Positions 9,309-17,288 of a stretch of DNA of 64,000 nt are shown here, one piece after another. The position numbers were made by a program, and so were the translations under genes. Positions within the stretch are counted from its first letter, which is position 1, and each line of letters begins with the position of its first letter. The DNA is taken from the NCBI GenBank assembly GCA_965229445.1, contig OZ245876.1, forward strand, positions 310,001 through 374,000, written 5' to 3'. This DNA is from Owenweeksia sp965229445. GTDB lineage: Bacteria; Bacteroidota; Bacteroidia; Flavobacteriales; Schleiferiaceae. The notes beneath the pieces are model-generated. The model was not told the origin of the DNA. It made no database searches and worked only from the letters and a program-made list of their open reading frames with translations.

Positions 9309-10454
9309 TTAGAGGGTACCGCGACTTTCCTGTTCTCGTTCAATTGATTCAAATAGGGCTTTAAAGTTTCCTTTGCCGAAAGATTTTGCCCCTTTTCGTT
9401 GAATTATCTCGAAAAACAAGGTGGGTCTGTCCGCTACGGGTTTAGTAAAAAGCTGCAGCAGGTAGCCCTCATCGTCCCGGTCTATCAGAACACCCAATCC
9501 ACGCAGTTCCTGGAGATCTTCATCAATTTCTCCTACCCGATCCAACACATCATCATAGTAGGTATCAGGCACATAGAGGAATTCAACCCCTCTTTCTTTC
9601 ATGGCGGTTACCGTTTCAATGATGTTATCAGTGGCCACAGCGATGTGCTGGACCCCGGCTCCACTGTAGAATTCGATGTATTCCTCAATCTGACTTTTCT
9701 TCTTGCCTTCGGCCGGCTCGTTTATGGGGAATTTAATCCGACCATTGCCATTGGTCATCACCTTGCTCATGAGAGCGGTATATTCCGTAGAAATGTCGTT
9801 GTCATCAAAGGAAATAAGTTGAGCAAAGCCCATCACACGGGCGTAAAAGTCTACCCATTTATTCATTTCCCCCCAGCCTACATTGCCAACCATATGATCT
9901 ATATATCGAAGCCCGGTGGGCGGTGGGTTGTAATGAGATTCCCAGGTGGTAAAGCCTGGCATAAACGGACCGTCATATTCGCTCCGTTCTATAAAAATAT
10001 GAATGGTTTCACCGTAGGTTTTGATTCCAGATAGCACAACCTTGCCGTTGTCATCTTCCAACACTTTTGGCTCAAAGGCGGATTCAGCTCCGCGTTTAGT
10101 GGTTTCCTCCCAACTTTTGGTCGCATCATCCACCCAGAGGGCTACATTTTTGACCCCATCACCATGCTTGTCGATATGGGCATTTATAGGGCCACCAGGT
10201 CCCAACGGAGACGTGAGAACTAAACGGATTTTATCTTGCTGTAAAACATAGGAGACACGATCCTTCAGGCCGGTTTCAAGTCCGGCATAAGCCACAGATT
10301 GAAAACCAAATGCGGTTTTATAGAAGTGGGCTGCTTGTTTGGCGTTGCCTACATAAAGTTCTACATAATCCGTTCCATTAAGGGGAAGAAAGTCTTCTGC
10401 TTCCGGAAATTCTTTTTTGAGTTTCAGGGAAGTTTTATCGTATAAGGTCTCCAT
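9309..10454 (-). CDS. hppD: 4-hydroxyphenylpyruvate dioxygenase
   Basis: 381 residues from the ATG at 10454. This Fe(II) enzyme converts 4-hydroxyphenylpyruvate to homogentisate, the second step of tyrosine catabolism. The two-domain vicinal-oxygen-chelate layout is clear: an N-terminal LNGTDYVELYVGN module, and a C-terminal module with the metal ligands His in IDHMVGNV, His in VQHIAVAT and Glu in FFEIIQR. The C-terminal helix FGKGNFKALFESIE is the usual active-site gate. The next enzyme of the pathway, homogentisate dioxygenase, is encoded 5.5 kb downstream on the same strand and shares a promoter element with this gene. An in-frame TTG at 10472 is part of the -7 box and is rejected as start. 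Confidence 0.95.
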   Translation of the reverse strand: METLYDKTSLKLKKEFPEAEDFLPLNGTDYVELYVGNAKQAAHFYKTAFGFQSVAYAGLETGLKDRVSYVLQQDKIRLVLTSPLGPGGPINAHIDKHGDGVKNVALWVDDATKSWEETTKRGAESAFEPKVLEDDNGKVVLSGIKTYGETIHIFIERSEYDGPFMPGFTTWESHYNPPPTGLRYIDHMVGNVGWGEMNKWVDFYARVMGFAQLISFDDNDISTEYTALMSKVMTNGNGRIKFPINEPAEGKKKSQIEEYIEFYSGAGVQHIAVATDNIIETVTAMKERGVEFLYVPDTYYDDVLDRVGEIDEDLQELRGLGVLIDRDDEGYLLQLFTKPVADRPTLFFEIIQRKGAKSFGKGNFKALFESIEREQESRGTL

Positions 10455-10469
10455 GGTTGAACATTTTGG

Positions 10470-10477
10470 CAAATTTA
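10470..10477 (-). promoter_or_regulatory. Predicted -7 box of the hppD promoter
   Basis: The minus strand reads TAAATTTG, an exact TAnnTTTG match 15 bp upstream of the hppD ATG, implying a very short leader. The same octamer forms the -7 box of hmgA. Confidence 0.55.
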
Positions 10478-10498
10478 TGAATTTGTTGACAGTGGAAC

Positions 10499-10511
10499 AT
10501 GATTATTGTCA
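10499..10511 (-). promoter_or_regulatory. Candidate tyrosine-catabolism operator at hppD
   Basis: The minus strand reads TGACAATAATCAT, ending 21 bp before the -7 box. The hmgA promoter has TGACAATTATCAT 23 bp before its own -7 box: 12 of 13 bases match at nearly the same position. The hppD copy is also part of an inverted repeat TTGACA...TGTCAA. I infer a shared regulator-binding site; the regulator is not identified. Confidence 0.45.
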
Positions 10512-10615
10512 ATGATCTTAGTGTCAGAGCAGAACAGCGGCTTTAATTGGGTGGTGGTAAATGTAAATTTTACACTAACCAAATACATATTACGACTCTA
10601 AATAAGCCCGGATTC

Positions 10616-10646
10616 TTTCAGTATCCCATAATTCACACTATTTTTG
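10616..10646 (+). promoter_or_regulatory. Predicted promoter of the putative cysteate synthase/acyltransferase operon
   Basis: TTTC (a near -33 TTTG) at 10616-10619, 19 bp spacer, and TATTTTTG at 10639-10646, an exact TAnnTTTG box. It ends 29 bp before the ATG at 10676, which supports that start over longer in-frame options. Confidence 0.5.
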
Positions 10647-10675
10647 CGATCTCAAATAACCGATCTACAGGTTTT

Positions 10676-11713
10676 ATGAATTTGAAGGCAGCTGGCGAGA
10701 GTATTCTGAGTATTGTTGGAAATACCCCATTAATAAAATTGAGTGGAGCCTCTCGTGAACTGAATACAAATGTATTCGTCAAACTAGAATCAGCCAATCC
10801 CGGACATTCGGCAAAAGATAGAGTGGCCATCTACGTAGTGGAGAAGGCGGAAAGAGAAGGCAAGTTAAAGCCTGGGGGTACCATTATAGAGTCTACCAGT
10901 GGCAACACCGGACGAAGTCTGGCCATGGTGGCGGCTATAAAGGGATATCGCTGTATTGTATGCACCACTACCAAGATCAGCTTTGAAAAGAAAGCGGTAA
11001 TGGAAGCCTATGGTGCGGAAGTAATAGTTTGCCCCAAGGAAGCCAAGGCAGATGACCCTCATTCCTATTATAGCCGGGCCCAATCATTGCACGATCAGAT
11101 TCCCAATTCCATCTATGTGAACCAGTATTACAATGAAGCCAATATTGAGGCTCATTATCACAGTACGGGTCCTGAGATTTGGAAACAGACAGAAGGGAAG
11201 GTAACACATTATGTTGCATCTGTGGGTTCTGGTGGTACCATCAGTGGTACAGCCAAGTTTCTTAAAGAGAAGAATCCGGCGATAAAAGTATTCGGTATCG
11301 ACGCTTATGGCTCAGTACTCACCAAGTACCACGAGGAAGGCGTTTTTGATGAAGAGGAAATCCAACCGTATAACCTGGAAGGGGTTGGTAAAAATATTAT
11401 ACCTACCACCGTGCTTTTCGACAAGATCGACAAGTTTCAGAAGGTGGAAGACGGTCCTAGTCTTATGCGTGCTCGTGAACTGGCTCAAAAGGAAGCCATT
11501 CTTGCCGGACCTTCGGGAGGAGCAGCTTTACAAGGTATTTACGAGTTAAAGGATGAGTTTAAACCCGATGATTGTGTGGTGGTGGTTTTTCCAGATCACG
11601 GAATGGGTTACGTCAGCAAACTTTACAACGAAGACTGGATGATTGAGAACGGCTATATGAGCAAGTCCGACTCTCTTTTGAATCTGGTAAAAAAGTCTTC
11701 TGCAAATATTTAG
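10676..11713 (+). CDS. PLP-dependent cysteine-synthase-fold enzyme, probable cysteate synthase
   Basis: 345 residues from the ATG just downstream of a good promoter. Fold-type II PLP enzyme of the CysK/CBS family: the PLP lysine is K47 in NPGHSAKDR, the substrate-binding loop is TSGNTG (74-79), and the phosphate-cup glycine loop is GSGGTISG (184-191). It has a YNEDWM end as in cystathionine beta-synthases but no CBS domains. Automatic naming would say cysteine synthase or cystathionine beta-synthase. It sits 47 bp before an alpha-oxoamine synthase. In Bacteroidota that make sulfonolipids, cysteate synthase (phosphoserine plus sulfite to cysteate) supplies cysteate to the acyltransferase that makes 3-ketocapnine. 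I infer that role from the pairing; an ordinary cysteine or cystathionine function remains possible. Confidence 0.75.
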   Translation: MNLKAAGESILSIVGNTPLIKLSGASRELNTNVFVKLESANPGHSAKDRVAIYVVEKAEREGKLKPGGTIIESTSGNTGRSLAMVAAIKGYRCIVCTTTKISFEKKAVMEAYGAEVIVCPKEAKADDPHSYYSRAQSLHDQIPNSIYVNQYYNEANIEAHYHSTGPEIWKQTEGKVTHYVASVGSGGTISGTAKFLKEKNPAIKVFGIDAYGSVLTKYHEEGVFDEEEIQPYNLEGVGKNIIPTTVLFDKIDKFQKVEDGPSLMRARELAQKEAILAGPSGGAALQGIYELKDEFKPDDCVVVVFPDHGMGYVSKLYNEDWMIENGYMSKSDSLLNLVKKSSANI

Positions 11714-11760
11714 TTAGTTTGCAAATTATTGGAGCAGTAATTATATAGGACAGGATTAGT

Positions 11761-13074
11761 ATGTCGATTGATAAGAGAATCCCCGGGGAGGAAGTGTATT
11801 TGAATGGCGATAATCAGCCGAAGACACGTGACATATTTGCCAAAATTCAGGCAAATAAGGGTCCCCTTGGTCAGTATGCCGATGATGCGGAAGGTTATTA
11901 TATTTTCCCGAAGCTTGAAGGTAAGTTGGCTAATCGTATGCGCTTCAACGGTCATGATGTGATTTGTTGGAGTATCAACAATTATTTGGGCTTGGCCGAA
12001 CACCCGGAGGTACGCAAGGCTGACGCCGAAGCGGCTGAAGAATGGGGTTTGGCATATCCGATGGGTTCGCGAATGATGTCTGGTAACACGGATCATCACG
12101 ATGAGTTGGAAGACCGCTTAGCCAGCTTTGTAGGTAAGGAGGATGCTGTATTGGTGAACTTTGGTTACCAAGGAATTATGTCGGCCATAGATGCTATTCT
12201 CGATCGTAATGATATTGTTGTCTACGATTCTGAAAGTCATGCCTGTATTGTTGATGGTGTCAGAATGCATCTGGGTAAGAGGTTTGTCTACGATCATAAT
12301 GATTTAGATAGCTTAGAAAAGAATCTGCAAAGAGCAGAGCGCTTAGCTGAGAATACCAATGGCGGTATTCTGGTTATTACCGAGGGCGTTTTTGGTATGC
12401 GCGGCGATCAGGGTAAATTACGTGAAATCGTTGCTCTTAAGGAGAAATACAATTTCCGTTTGATGGTGGATGATGCTCATGGTTTTGGCACTATGGGAGA
12501 AACCGGTGCAGGAACCTGTGAAGAGCAGGATGTTACAGGCGAGGTGGATGTATACTTTGCCACATTTGCAAAATCCATGGCCAGCATCGGTGCGTTTTTG
12601 GCGGCAGATCACAATATCATCCAGTACCTGAAATACAATATGCGTTCGCAGATATTTGCCAAGTCATTACCTATGCCATTGGTAAAGGGGAACTTAAAGC
12701 GTTTGGATCTTCTGCAAACCAAGCCCGAATTAAAGCAAAAGCTTTGGGAGAATGCCAATTCTCTGCAAAAGGGATTGCGAGAAGCCGGTTTTGATATTGG
12801 AATTACCAATAGTCCGGTCACCCCAGTTTATATGAAAGGCTCTGTTGAAGAGGCCACTCAACTGGTGATGGACTTGCGTGAAAACTTTAAGATATTCTGT
12901 TCTATTGTGGTTTACCCGGTTATTCCAAAGGGAATGATCTTATTAAGGCTTATTCCAACGGCGGTGCACATACAGGACGATATTGATCAGACGCTGGAGG
13001 CCTTTAAAATTGTTTCGGAGAGACTTGCCAACGGCAAGTATAAAGAAGTGATGGTGAATCCGGTGAAGAAATAA
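11761..13074 (+). CDS. Alpha-oxoamine synthase, probable cysteate-fatty acyltransferase (capnine synthesis)
   Basis: 437-residue fold-type I PLP enzyme that condenses an amino acid with an acyl thioester. Visible: SINNYLGLAEHP (71-82), the PLP-stacking His in SESHACIVDGVR (H160), DDAHGFG (237-243, PLP pyridine-binding Asp), and the PLP lysine K271 in FAKSMAS. Glycine C-acetyltransferase (Kbl) is the nearest well-known relative, but the substrate-site segment here is GSRMMSGNTDHH where Kbl usually has VRFICGTQ, and the N-terminus is about 35 residues longer. The gene follows a cysteine-synthase-fold gene by 47 bp, the gene order expected for cysteate synthase plus the cysteate-fatty acyltransferase of sulfonolipid synthesis. 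Serine palmitoyltransferase or Kbl activity is the main alternative, since a threonine dehydrogenase gene lies 8.5 kb away. Confidence 0.75.
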   Translation: MSIDKRIPGEEVYLNGDNQPKTRDIFAKIQANKGPLGQYADDAEGYYIFPKLEGKLANRMRFNGHDVICWSINNYLGLAEHPEVRKADAEAAEEWGLAYPMGSRMMSGNTDHHDELEDRLASFVGKEDAVLVNFGYQGIMSAIDAILDRNDIVVYDSESHACIVDGVRMHLGKRFVYDHNDLDSLEKNLQRAERLAENTNGGILVITEGVFGMRGDQGKLREIVALKEKYNFRLMVDDAHGFGTMGETGAGTCEEQDVTGEVDVYFATFAKSMASIGAFLAADHNIIQYLKYNMRSQIFAKSLPMPLVKGNLKRLDLLQTKPELKQKLWENANSLQKGLREAGFDIGITNSPVTPVYMKGSVEEATQLVMDLRENFKIFCSIVVYPVIPKGMILLRLIPTAVHIQDDIDQTLEAFKIVSERLANGKYKEVMVNPVKK

Positions 13075-13100
13075 AGAACCAACTAAGTCTATATACAAGG

Positions 13101-13128
13101 GAGCGCAGTGAGAATTGCGCTCTTTTTT
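13101..13128 (+). terminator. Intrinsic terminator of the PLP-enzyme operon
   Basis: 7-bp stem GAGCGCA/TGCGCTC with an 8-nt loop followed by six T. It lies 26 bp after the acyltransferase stop and just touches the stop codon of the convergent secreted-protein gene. Confidence 0.8.
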
Positions 13129-14689
13129 ATTGAGCCATTAAAGGAATGCTCTGGATGAGGTTCCCTTCGTTAAGAATTCTGAGAATATATGTACCTGAGA
13201 GCTGAGGCTGAAGGAAAAGTTGTCCATCTTCTGGAATGGAACCTACATCAATTTCTTGTCCTGTCGAATTAATTAGCGAATAATGTAATTCACCGGTAGA
13301 TTTAGGGAGGTTTTCCAGTTGAAGTTTACCCTGAAAAGGATTTGGATAGGCATATATGGGCATTCTCGAGAAGGCCTTATCTTTTTGCTCGAGTAAATCC
13401 CCTTGGGAGTTAAGTATCATAAGGTGAATGGAGAGATTGTCGTAGTTGTATTTATCCCAATTGTATTCGTTTAGAATGACCAGGTATTTGTTGTTGGGAA
13501 GGGTGGCTACGGGGGAAAATGAGCTTTGTGTATAACCGTTATTATAGATCCTGTGCCAGTTCAAATCTTCTGAGGTAGCATTGTAATTATACAGATGAAC
13601 GTCATTGGCGAATTTGTCTGCATACCCAAAGCCATATAGCATTTCTTGACCTGGCATTACTAACAGAATACTGTCGATATTAGCATAGTTACATGCTTGA
13701 AGCGTAGGTTTAGGGTTTATTGTTCCATTAGGTGATGTAGAATTATGCCCTGAAAATGAGAATGTATCTATTCTGGTAAAATTGAGCTGACTATCCATAA
13801 TTCCCGCTCCCATTAGCATATAGGGTTGATTCTGTCCAAATGGATAGTCTCCAACTACTGAACTCAAATAGATAGGGTGTGACAAATTTCGGTCAACCAG
13901 AAATCCAACATTCGGAAAGTAAACAGGCTCTCCGGTTGGGTCATACATATCTACCAAATTTAACACATCGAGGTTAGTATCTAAGATAGCAAGTCTGTTG
14001 ATTGTGGAACCATAGTTTGAACCAATCGAAACTGCTAGTTTGCTATCGATGAAGTACCCATTAGCGAAAACAGATTTTTGGGGTAACGAATCTGTGAATT
14101 GTGTGATACTGTAAATCGAATCATCTAAAGGTTGTTTGATTACGCACGGGTAGAAGCTGGAGTCACTTGATATCCAGCCAAATAGATATTTACAATTATG
14201 AATTATTAGCAGGTCTGATAATTGTATTCCTGATCCATTCGTTCCCACATATTTTTGTTTACTAATAATATTGAGATTGGAGTCAATCTCAATATGGTTC
14301 GTCGCGTATCTAAATCCAAAGTAATTACTGCTATCTATCACATATTCAGCAATTAGAATATGTAGGGCATCGTCTATCCGTTTTATTCGATAGCACTCAG
14401 TAAAAGAGCTTGAATCAATTCCAATAACGCTATTTAGATTAAGGCTGTCTACATCGGAAAGAAGAGTATCTACCTTATACAACCATTGATCATATGAATG
14501 CAAATCCCATATAAGATTGGAGGCTCGATTATAGTAGATATAATTGCCTAATGTTTCACATGCTGAAGAAAAGGTAAAGGGCGTTTTGTTAATATATCTT
14601 TCACTAATCTGCGAAGTACTCTTTGTAGGATACGCTAGGCAGGAGATTAAACATACCATATTAATTACGCTATTTACCTTTTCTATCAT
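13127..14689 (-). CDS. Secreted protein with type A T9SS sorting domain, function unknown
   Basis: 520 residues. There is an N-terminal hydrophobic signal-like segment (about residues 8-26), a body with many short blocks of beta structure, and a C-terminal T9SS type A domain of about 75 residues that begins at AYPNPFQGKLQLENLP and ends near TYILRIL...IQSIPLMAQ. The body reads like a propeller or repeated beta-sheet protein but I recognise no named domain. It starts 10 bp after the lipoprotein gene ends, so the two are probably one transcript. Expected location: cell surface or secreted. Confidence 0.75.
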   Translation of the reverse strand: MIEKVNSVINMVCLISCLAYPTKSTSQISERYINKTPFTFSSACETLGNYIYYNRASNLIWDLHSYDQWLYKVDTLLSDVDSLNLNSVIGIDSSSFTECYRIKRIDDALHILIAEYVIDSSNYFGFRYATNHIEIDSNLNIISKQKYVGTNGSGIQLSDLLIIHNCKYLFGWISSDSSFYPCVIKQPLDDSIYSITQFTDSLPQKSVFANGYFIDSKLAVSIGSNYGSTINRLAILDTNLDVLNLVDMYDPTGEPVYFPNVGFLVDRNLSHPIYLSSVVGDYPFGQNQPYMLMGAGIMDSQLNFTRIDTFSFSGHNSTSPNGTINPKPTLQACNYANIDSILLVMPGQEMLYGFGYADKFANDVHLYNYNATSEDLNWHRIYNNGYTQSSFSPVATLPNNKYLVILNEYNWDKYNYDNLSIHLMILNSQGDLLEQKDKAFSRMPIYAYPNPFQGKLQLENLPKSTGELHYSLINSTGQEIDVGSIPEDGQLFLQPQLSGTYILRILNEGNLIQSIPLMAQ

Positions 14690-14699
14690 TATGAATAAA

Positions 14700-15752
14700 T
14701 CATATTACATCACCTGGTCTAAGCTTAACTAAAGCATCTGGGTAGAAGTAGTGAGTAGCCAAGTCTAAATAGAACCCCCATGAAGAATTTCCTGCTGGAA
14801 CGGTAATATTAGGATGAATTATCAACCTGGAAATCCCATCCCAATAAGTTCTTTTAACAAGAATGCCATCAATTTGATTTGCCAATGCTTGAGCATAAGA
14901 ATTTTGTTCCGATATCAATATGCATGTGGTGGCCATTGCGGGGGAACTATGGTGGTTAAATAAGGCATTTGAATTTCCTGGAAGATACGAGCCATCTAGA
15001 AATCTTTTTCCAAGACTACCAGCATATGATGAATACTCAAAAACGTTTGAATAGTATTTGCTATGACTGATATAATGCGGTCTAGGAATAACACTTTTTA
15101 CATTTCCTGCTGCATCTTGCCAAGCGCCGGATTGCACAGGACCATATGAGCAAGTTGCTTTATAACCCATCATCTTATCTACTGTCGCCGAAGGCACAGT
15201 AGGCGTTCCAGGATAGACGGTAAACTGCGGATTCAGGTAGAAGATGGACTTCACCCTTAGCGTGATCACATCGTCCTGCAGATCCACGAACTGCACGTCG
15301 GTGACCGCATGGGCGAGCCCATCCAAAACCCTACTCTCAATATCTTCGTATGTACTCACAAATTCTGCCCGCAAAGACAAATTATCAAATTCACCGGATA
15401 TTAAATTGAGCTGAATCATACGTTCATCAATTATTTCTTCATCGTAACCGCTTACAAAGGAATTTTCATGGTCAAATTCAACGCTGGGAAACCAGTAATT
15501 CATGCCTGTTTCCCAGAGCCATATCCCTTTAGTGACTTCACAGGTGGCAGCAGTTGCCTCACCACTTAGGTTTTCCAATAACCCGGCCTCGAGGTCTTCA
15601 TAAGGCACCCCTTGTGGTTCGTAAACTTCGTAAGGCGCTTCAGAAGCCACCCCTACTTTTAGGGATTTAACTGCTGCCAATTCGTCTTTTTCTTTGGTGC
15701 ATGAGATTGCTAATAGCACTCCCAAACCGACTAGGATTGTTGATCTTTTCAT
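14700..15752 (-). CDS. Lipoprotein of unknown function
   Basis: 350 residues with a lipoprotein signal peptide: MKRSTILVGLGVLLAISC, lipobox LAIS-C, followed by TKEKDE. The mature part has no family I can name; it includes GIWLWETGMNYWFPS and a Cys-containing YKATCSYGPV segment. A central section (about 15230-15330) is richer in G+C than its surroundings. It precedes the T9SS-sorted protein by 10 bp on the same strand, so both may act together at the envelope. Confidence 0.7.
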   Translation of the reverse strand: MKRSTILVGLGVLLAISCTKEKDELAAVKSLKVGVASEAPYEVYEPQGVPYEDLEAGLLENLSGEATAATCEVTKGIWLWETGMNYWFPSVEFDHENSFVSGYDEEIIDERMIQLNLISGEFDNLSLRAEFVSTYEDIESRVLDGLAHAVTDVQFVDLQDDVITLRVKSIFYLNPQFTVYPGTPTVPSATVDKMMGYKATCSYGPVQSGAWQDAAGNVKSVIPRPHYISHSKYYSNVFEYSSYAGSLGKRFLDGSYLPGNSNALFNHHSSPAMATTCILISEQNSYAQALANQIDGILVKRTYWDGISRLIIHPNITVPAGNSSWGFYLDLATHYFYPDALVKLRPGDVI

Positions 15753-15899
15753 GTTTTAGTTTAGTTTAAATTCATCCGGTTACCCGGCATGATTAGATCC
15801 TCCTATGTGTGGTTTGCTTATAAGCTTAGCCCGAAGATGAGAATAACAAGCGTATTAAAACAGAGATAATTGGTGAAACTACCGTTTAGATCAATGAAT

Positions 15900-15927
15900 A
15901 AACCCCAATCATAAATGACCGGGGTTT
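15900..15927 (-). terminator. Hairpin downstream of hmgA, possible terminator
   Basis: Inverted repeat AAACCCC/GGGGTTT with a 14-nt loop, 35 bp past the hmgA stop. The T tract on the minus strand is short (TTTATT), so termination may be weak. Confidence 0.4.
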
Positions 15928-15961
15928 TAACAATAAGGAATGCCTAATATTTAAGATTAAT

Positions 15962-17119
15962 CTATTCTAGCCAGCTGCTCCAATAATCTTGATCATCGAT
16001 GTCTAGCGCAGCCTGTGTTAGTTGTAGTGGTTTAAATGTATCCACCATCACGGCCAATTCTTCCGTGCGCTCCTGCCCAATAGACCTTTCCATAGCCCCG
16101 GGATGAGGGCCATGTGGTATGCCCGCAGGGTGCAGACTGATAAAGCCTTTATCCACATGATTGCGACTCATAAAGTCACCATCCACGTAATAGAGAACTT
16201 CATCACTATCAATATTGCTGTGGTTATAGGGGGCAGGGATGGCCTCGGGATGGTAGTCATAAATTCGGGGCACGAAGCTGCACAACACAAAGCTGCTTGT
16301 TTCAAATGTCTGGTGCACAGGTGGTGGCTGATGTACTCTACCGGTTATCGGCTCAAAGTCCTTGATATTAAAAGCATAAGGGTAATTATATCCATCCCAT
16401 CCCACTACATCAAAAGGATGAGAATCATAAACCAGATGATGCAGCATTCCTCCTTTTTTAAGCTTGATCAGAAAATCGCCTTTCTCGTCATGCGTCTCTA
16501 AATTCTGAGGGGTTCTGAGATCTCGTTCACAGAATGGCGAATGTTCTAATAGCTGACCAAAATAATTTCTATAGCGCTTAGGGGTGTATACCGGATCAAA
16601 TGAATCCAAAATGAACAAACGATTGTCTGAAGTTGTGAATTCAATTTGGTAAATCATGCCTCTGGGAATGACCAGATAATCGCCATAACCAAAATCTAAA
16701 TTTCCCAAAAATGTTCTTAATACGCCTTCACCACGATGCACAAAAATTACTTCATCGGCATCCGCATTCTTGTAGAAATAATCTTTCATGGATTCCTGAG
16801 GTGCAGCCAGAGATATGTGCACATCATTATTAAATAAGACCGTACGGCGTGAATCCAGAAAATCCTTTACTGGCTTTACTTTAAAGCCCTCAAACATCTT
16901 ACTGGTAATATTATTCTTGATTACTGCAACCGGGGCAACATTTATCGCCTGCTTAATTTCCTTAACCATAGTAGGGCGGTGCACATGGTACATCAGGCTC
17001 GACATTCCGTCAAACCCAACGGTACCAAAGAGCTGTTCGTAGTAATATCCGCCGTCAGGTTTTTTAAAAGTAGTGTGTCGCTTGTGGGGAATTTTACCCA
17101 GTTTTTGATAAAATGGCAT
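15962..17119 (-). CDS. hmgA: Homogentisate 1,2-dioxygenase
   Basis: 385 residues from the ATG at 17119. This Fe(II) ring-cleavage enzyme converts homogentisate to maleylacetoacetate, directly after the hppD step of tyrosine catabolism. Cupin-type family features are visible: MYHVHRPT near the N-terminus, PRGMIYQIEF, and the iron ligands His and Glu in VHQTFETSSFVLCSFVPR and His in PAGIPHGPHPG near the C-terminus. At 385 residues it is shorter than the roughly 430-445 residues of animal and proteobacterial enzymes, as expected for the shorter bacterial subgroup. It has its own promoter, sharing an upstream element with hppD. Confidence 0.93.
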   Translation of the reverse strand: MPFYQKLGKIPHKRHTTFKKPDGGYYYEQLFGTVGFDGMSSLMYHVHRPTMVKEIKQAINVAPVAVIKNNITSKMFEGFKVKPVKDFLDSRRTVLFNNDVHISLAAPQESMKDYFYKNADADEVIFVHRGEGVLRTFLGNLDFGYGDYLVIPRGMIYQIEFTTSDNRLFILDSFDPVYTPKRYRNYFGQLLEHSPFCERDLRTPQNLETHDEKGDFLIKLKKGGMLHHLVYDSHPFDVVGWDGYNYPYAFNIKDFEPITGRVHQPPPVHQTFETSSFVLCSFVPRIYDYHPEAIPAPYNHSNIDSDEVLYYVDGDFMSRNHVDKGFISLHPAGIPHGPHPGAMERSIGQERTEELAVMVDTFKPLQLTQAALDIDDQDYWSSWLE

Positions 17120-17135
17120 GCCGATTATTTTGAGT

Positions 17136-17143
17136 CAAATTTA
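17136..17143 (-). promoter_or_regulatory. Predicted -7 box of the hmgA promoter
   Basis: The minus strand reads TAAATTTG, identical to the hppD box and matching TAnnTTTG, 16 bp upstream of the hmgA ATG. AATTC(A/C) precedes the box at both genes. Confidence 0.55.
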
Positions 17144-17166
17144 GGAATTAATACGCCCTTGAAAGG

Positions 17167-17179
17167 ATGATAATTGTCA
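17167..17179 (-). promoter_or_regulatory. Candidate tyrosine-catabolism operator at hmgA
   Basis: The minus strand reads TGACAATTATCAT, 23 bp upstream of the -7 box, matching 12 of 13 bases of the element in front of hppD. It falls where a -33 element is expected, so a bound regulator would act directly on polymerase. Confidence 0.45.
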
Positions 17180-17288
17180 GTTGTGAATGTAACCAATCAC
17201 CGGTGGTAAATCCCTCAATATTCTAAAATGCCAATCCTATAGTTTACGGCGATTTGAAGCTTCATTAGGATCTTGTAAACTGCCAGAA

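Noticed and set aside
11761..13074. Glycine C-acetyltransferase (kbl) working with the threonine dehydrogenase
   Set aside because: Not fully excluded, but the substrate loop differs from Kbl, the gene is 8.5 kb from the dehydrogenase, and its partner is a cysteine-synthase-fold gene.
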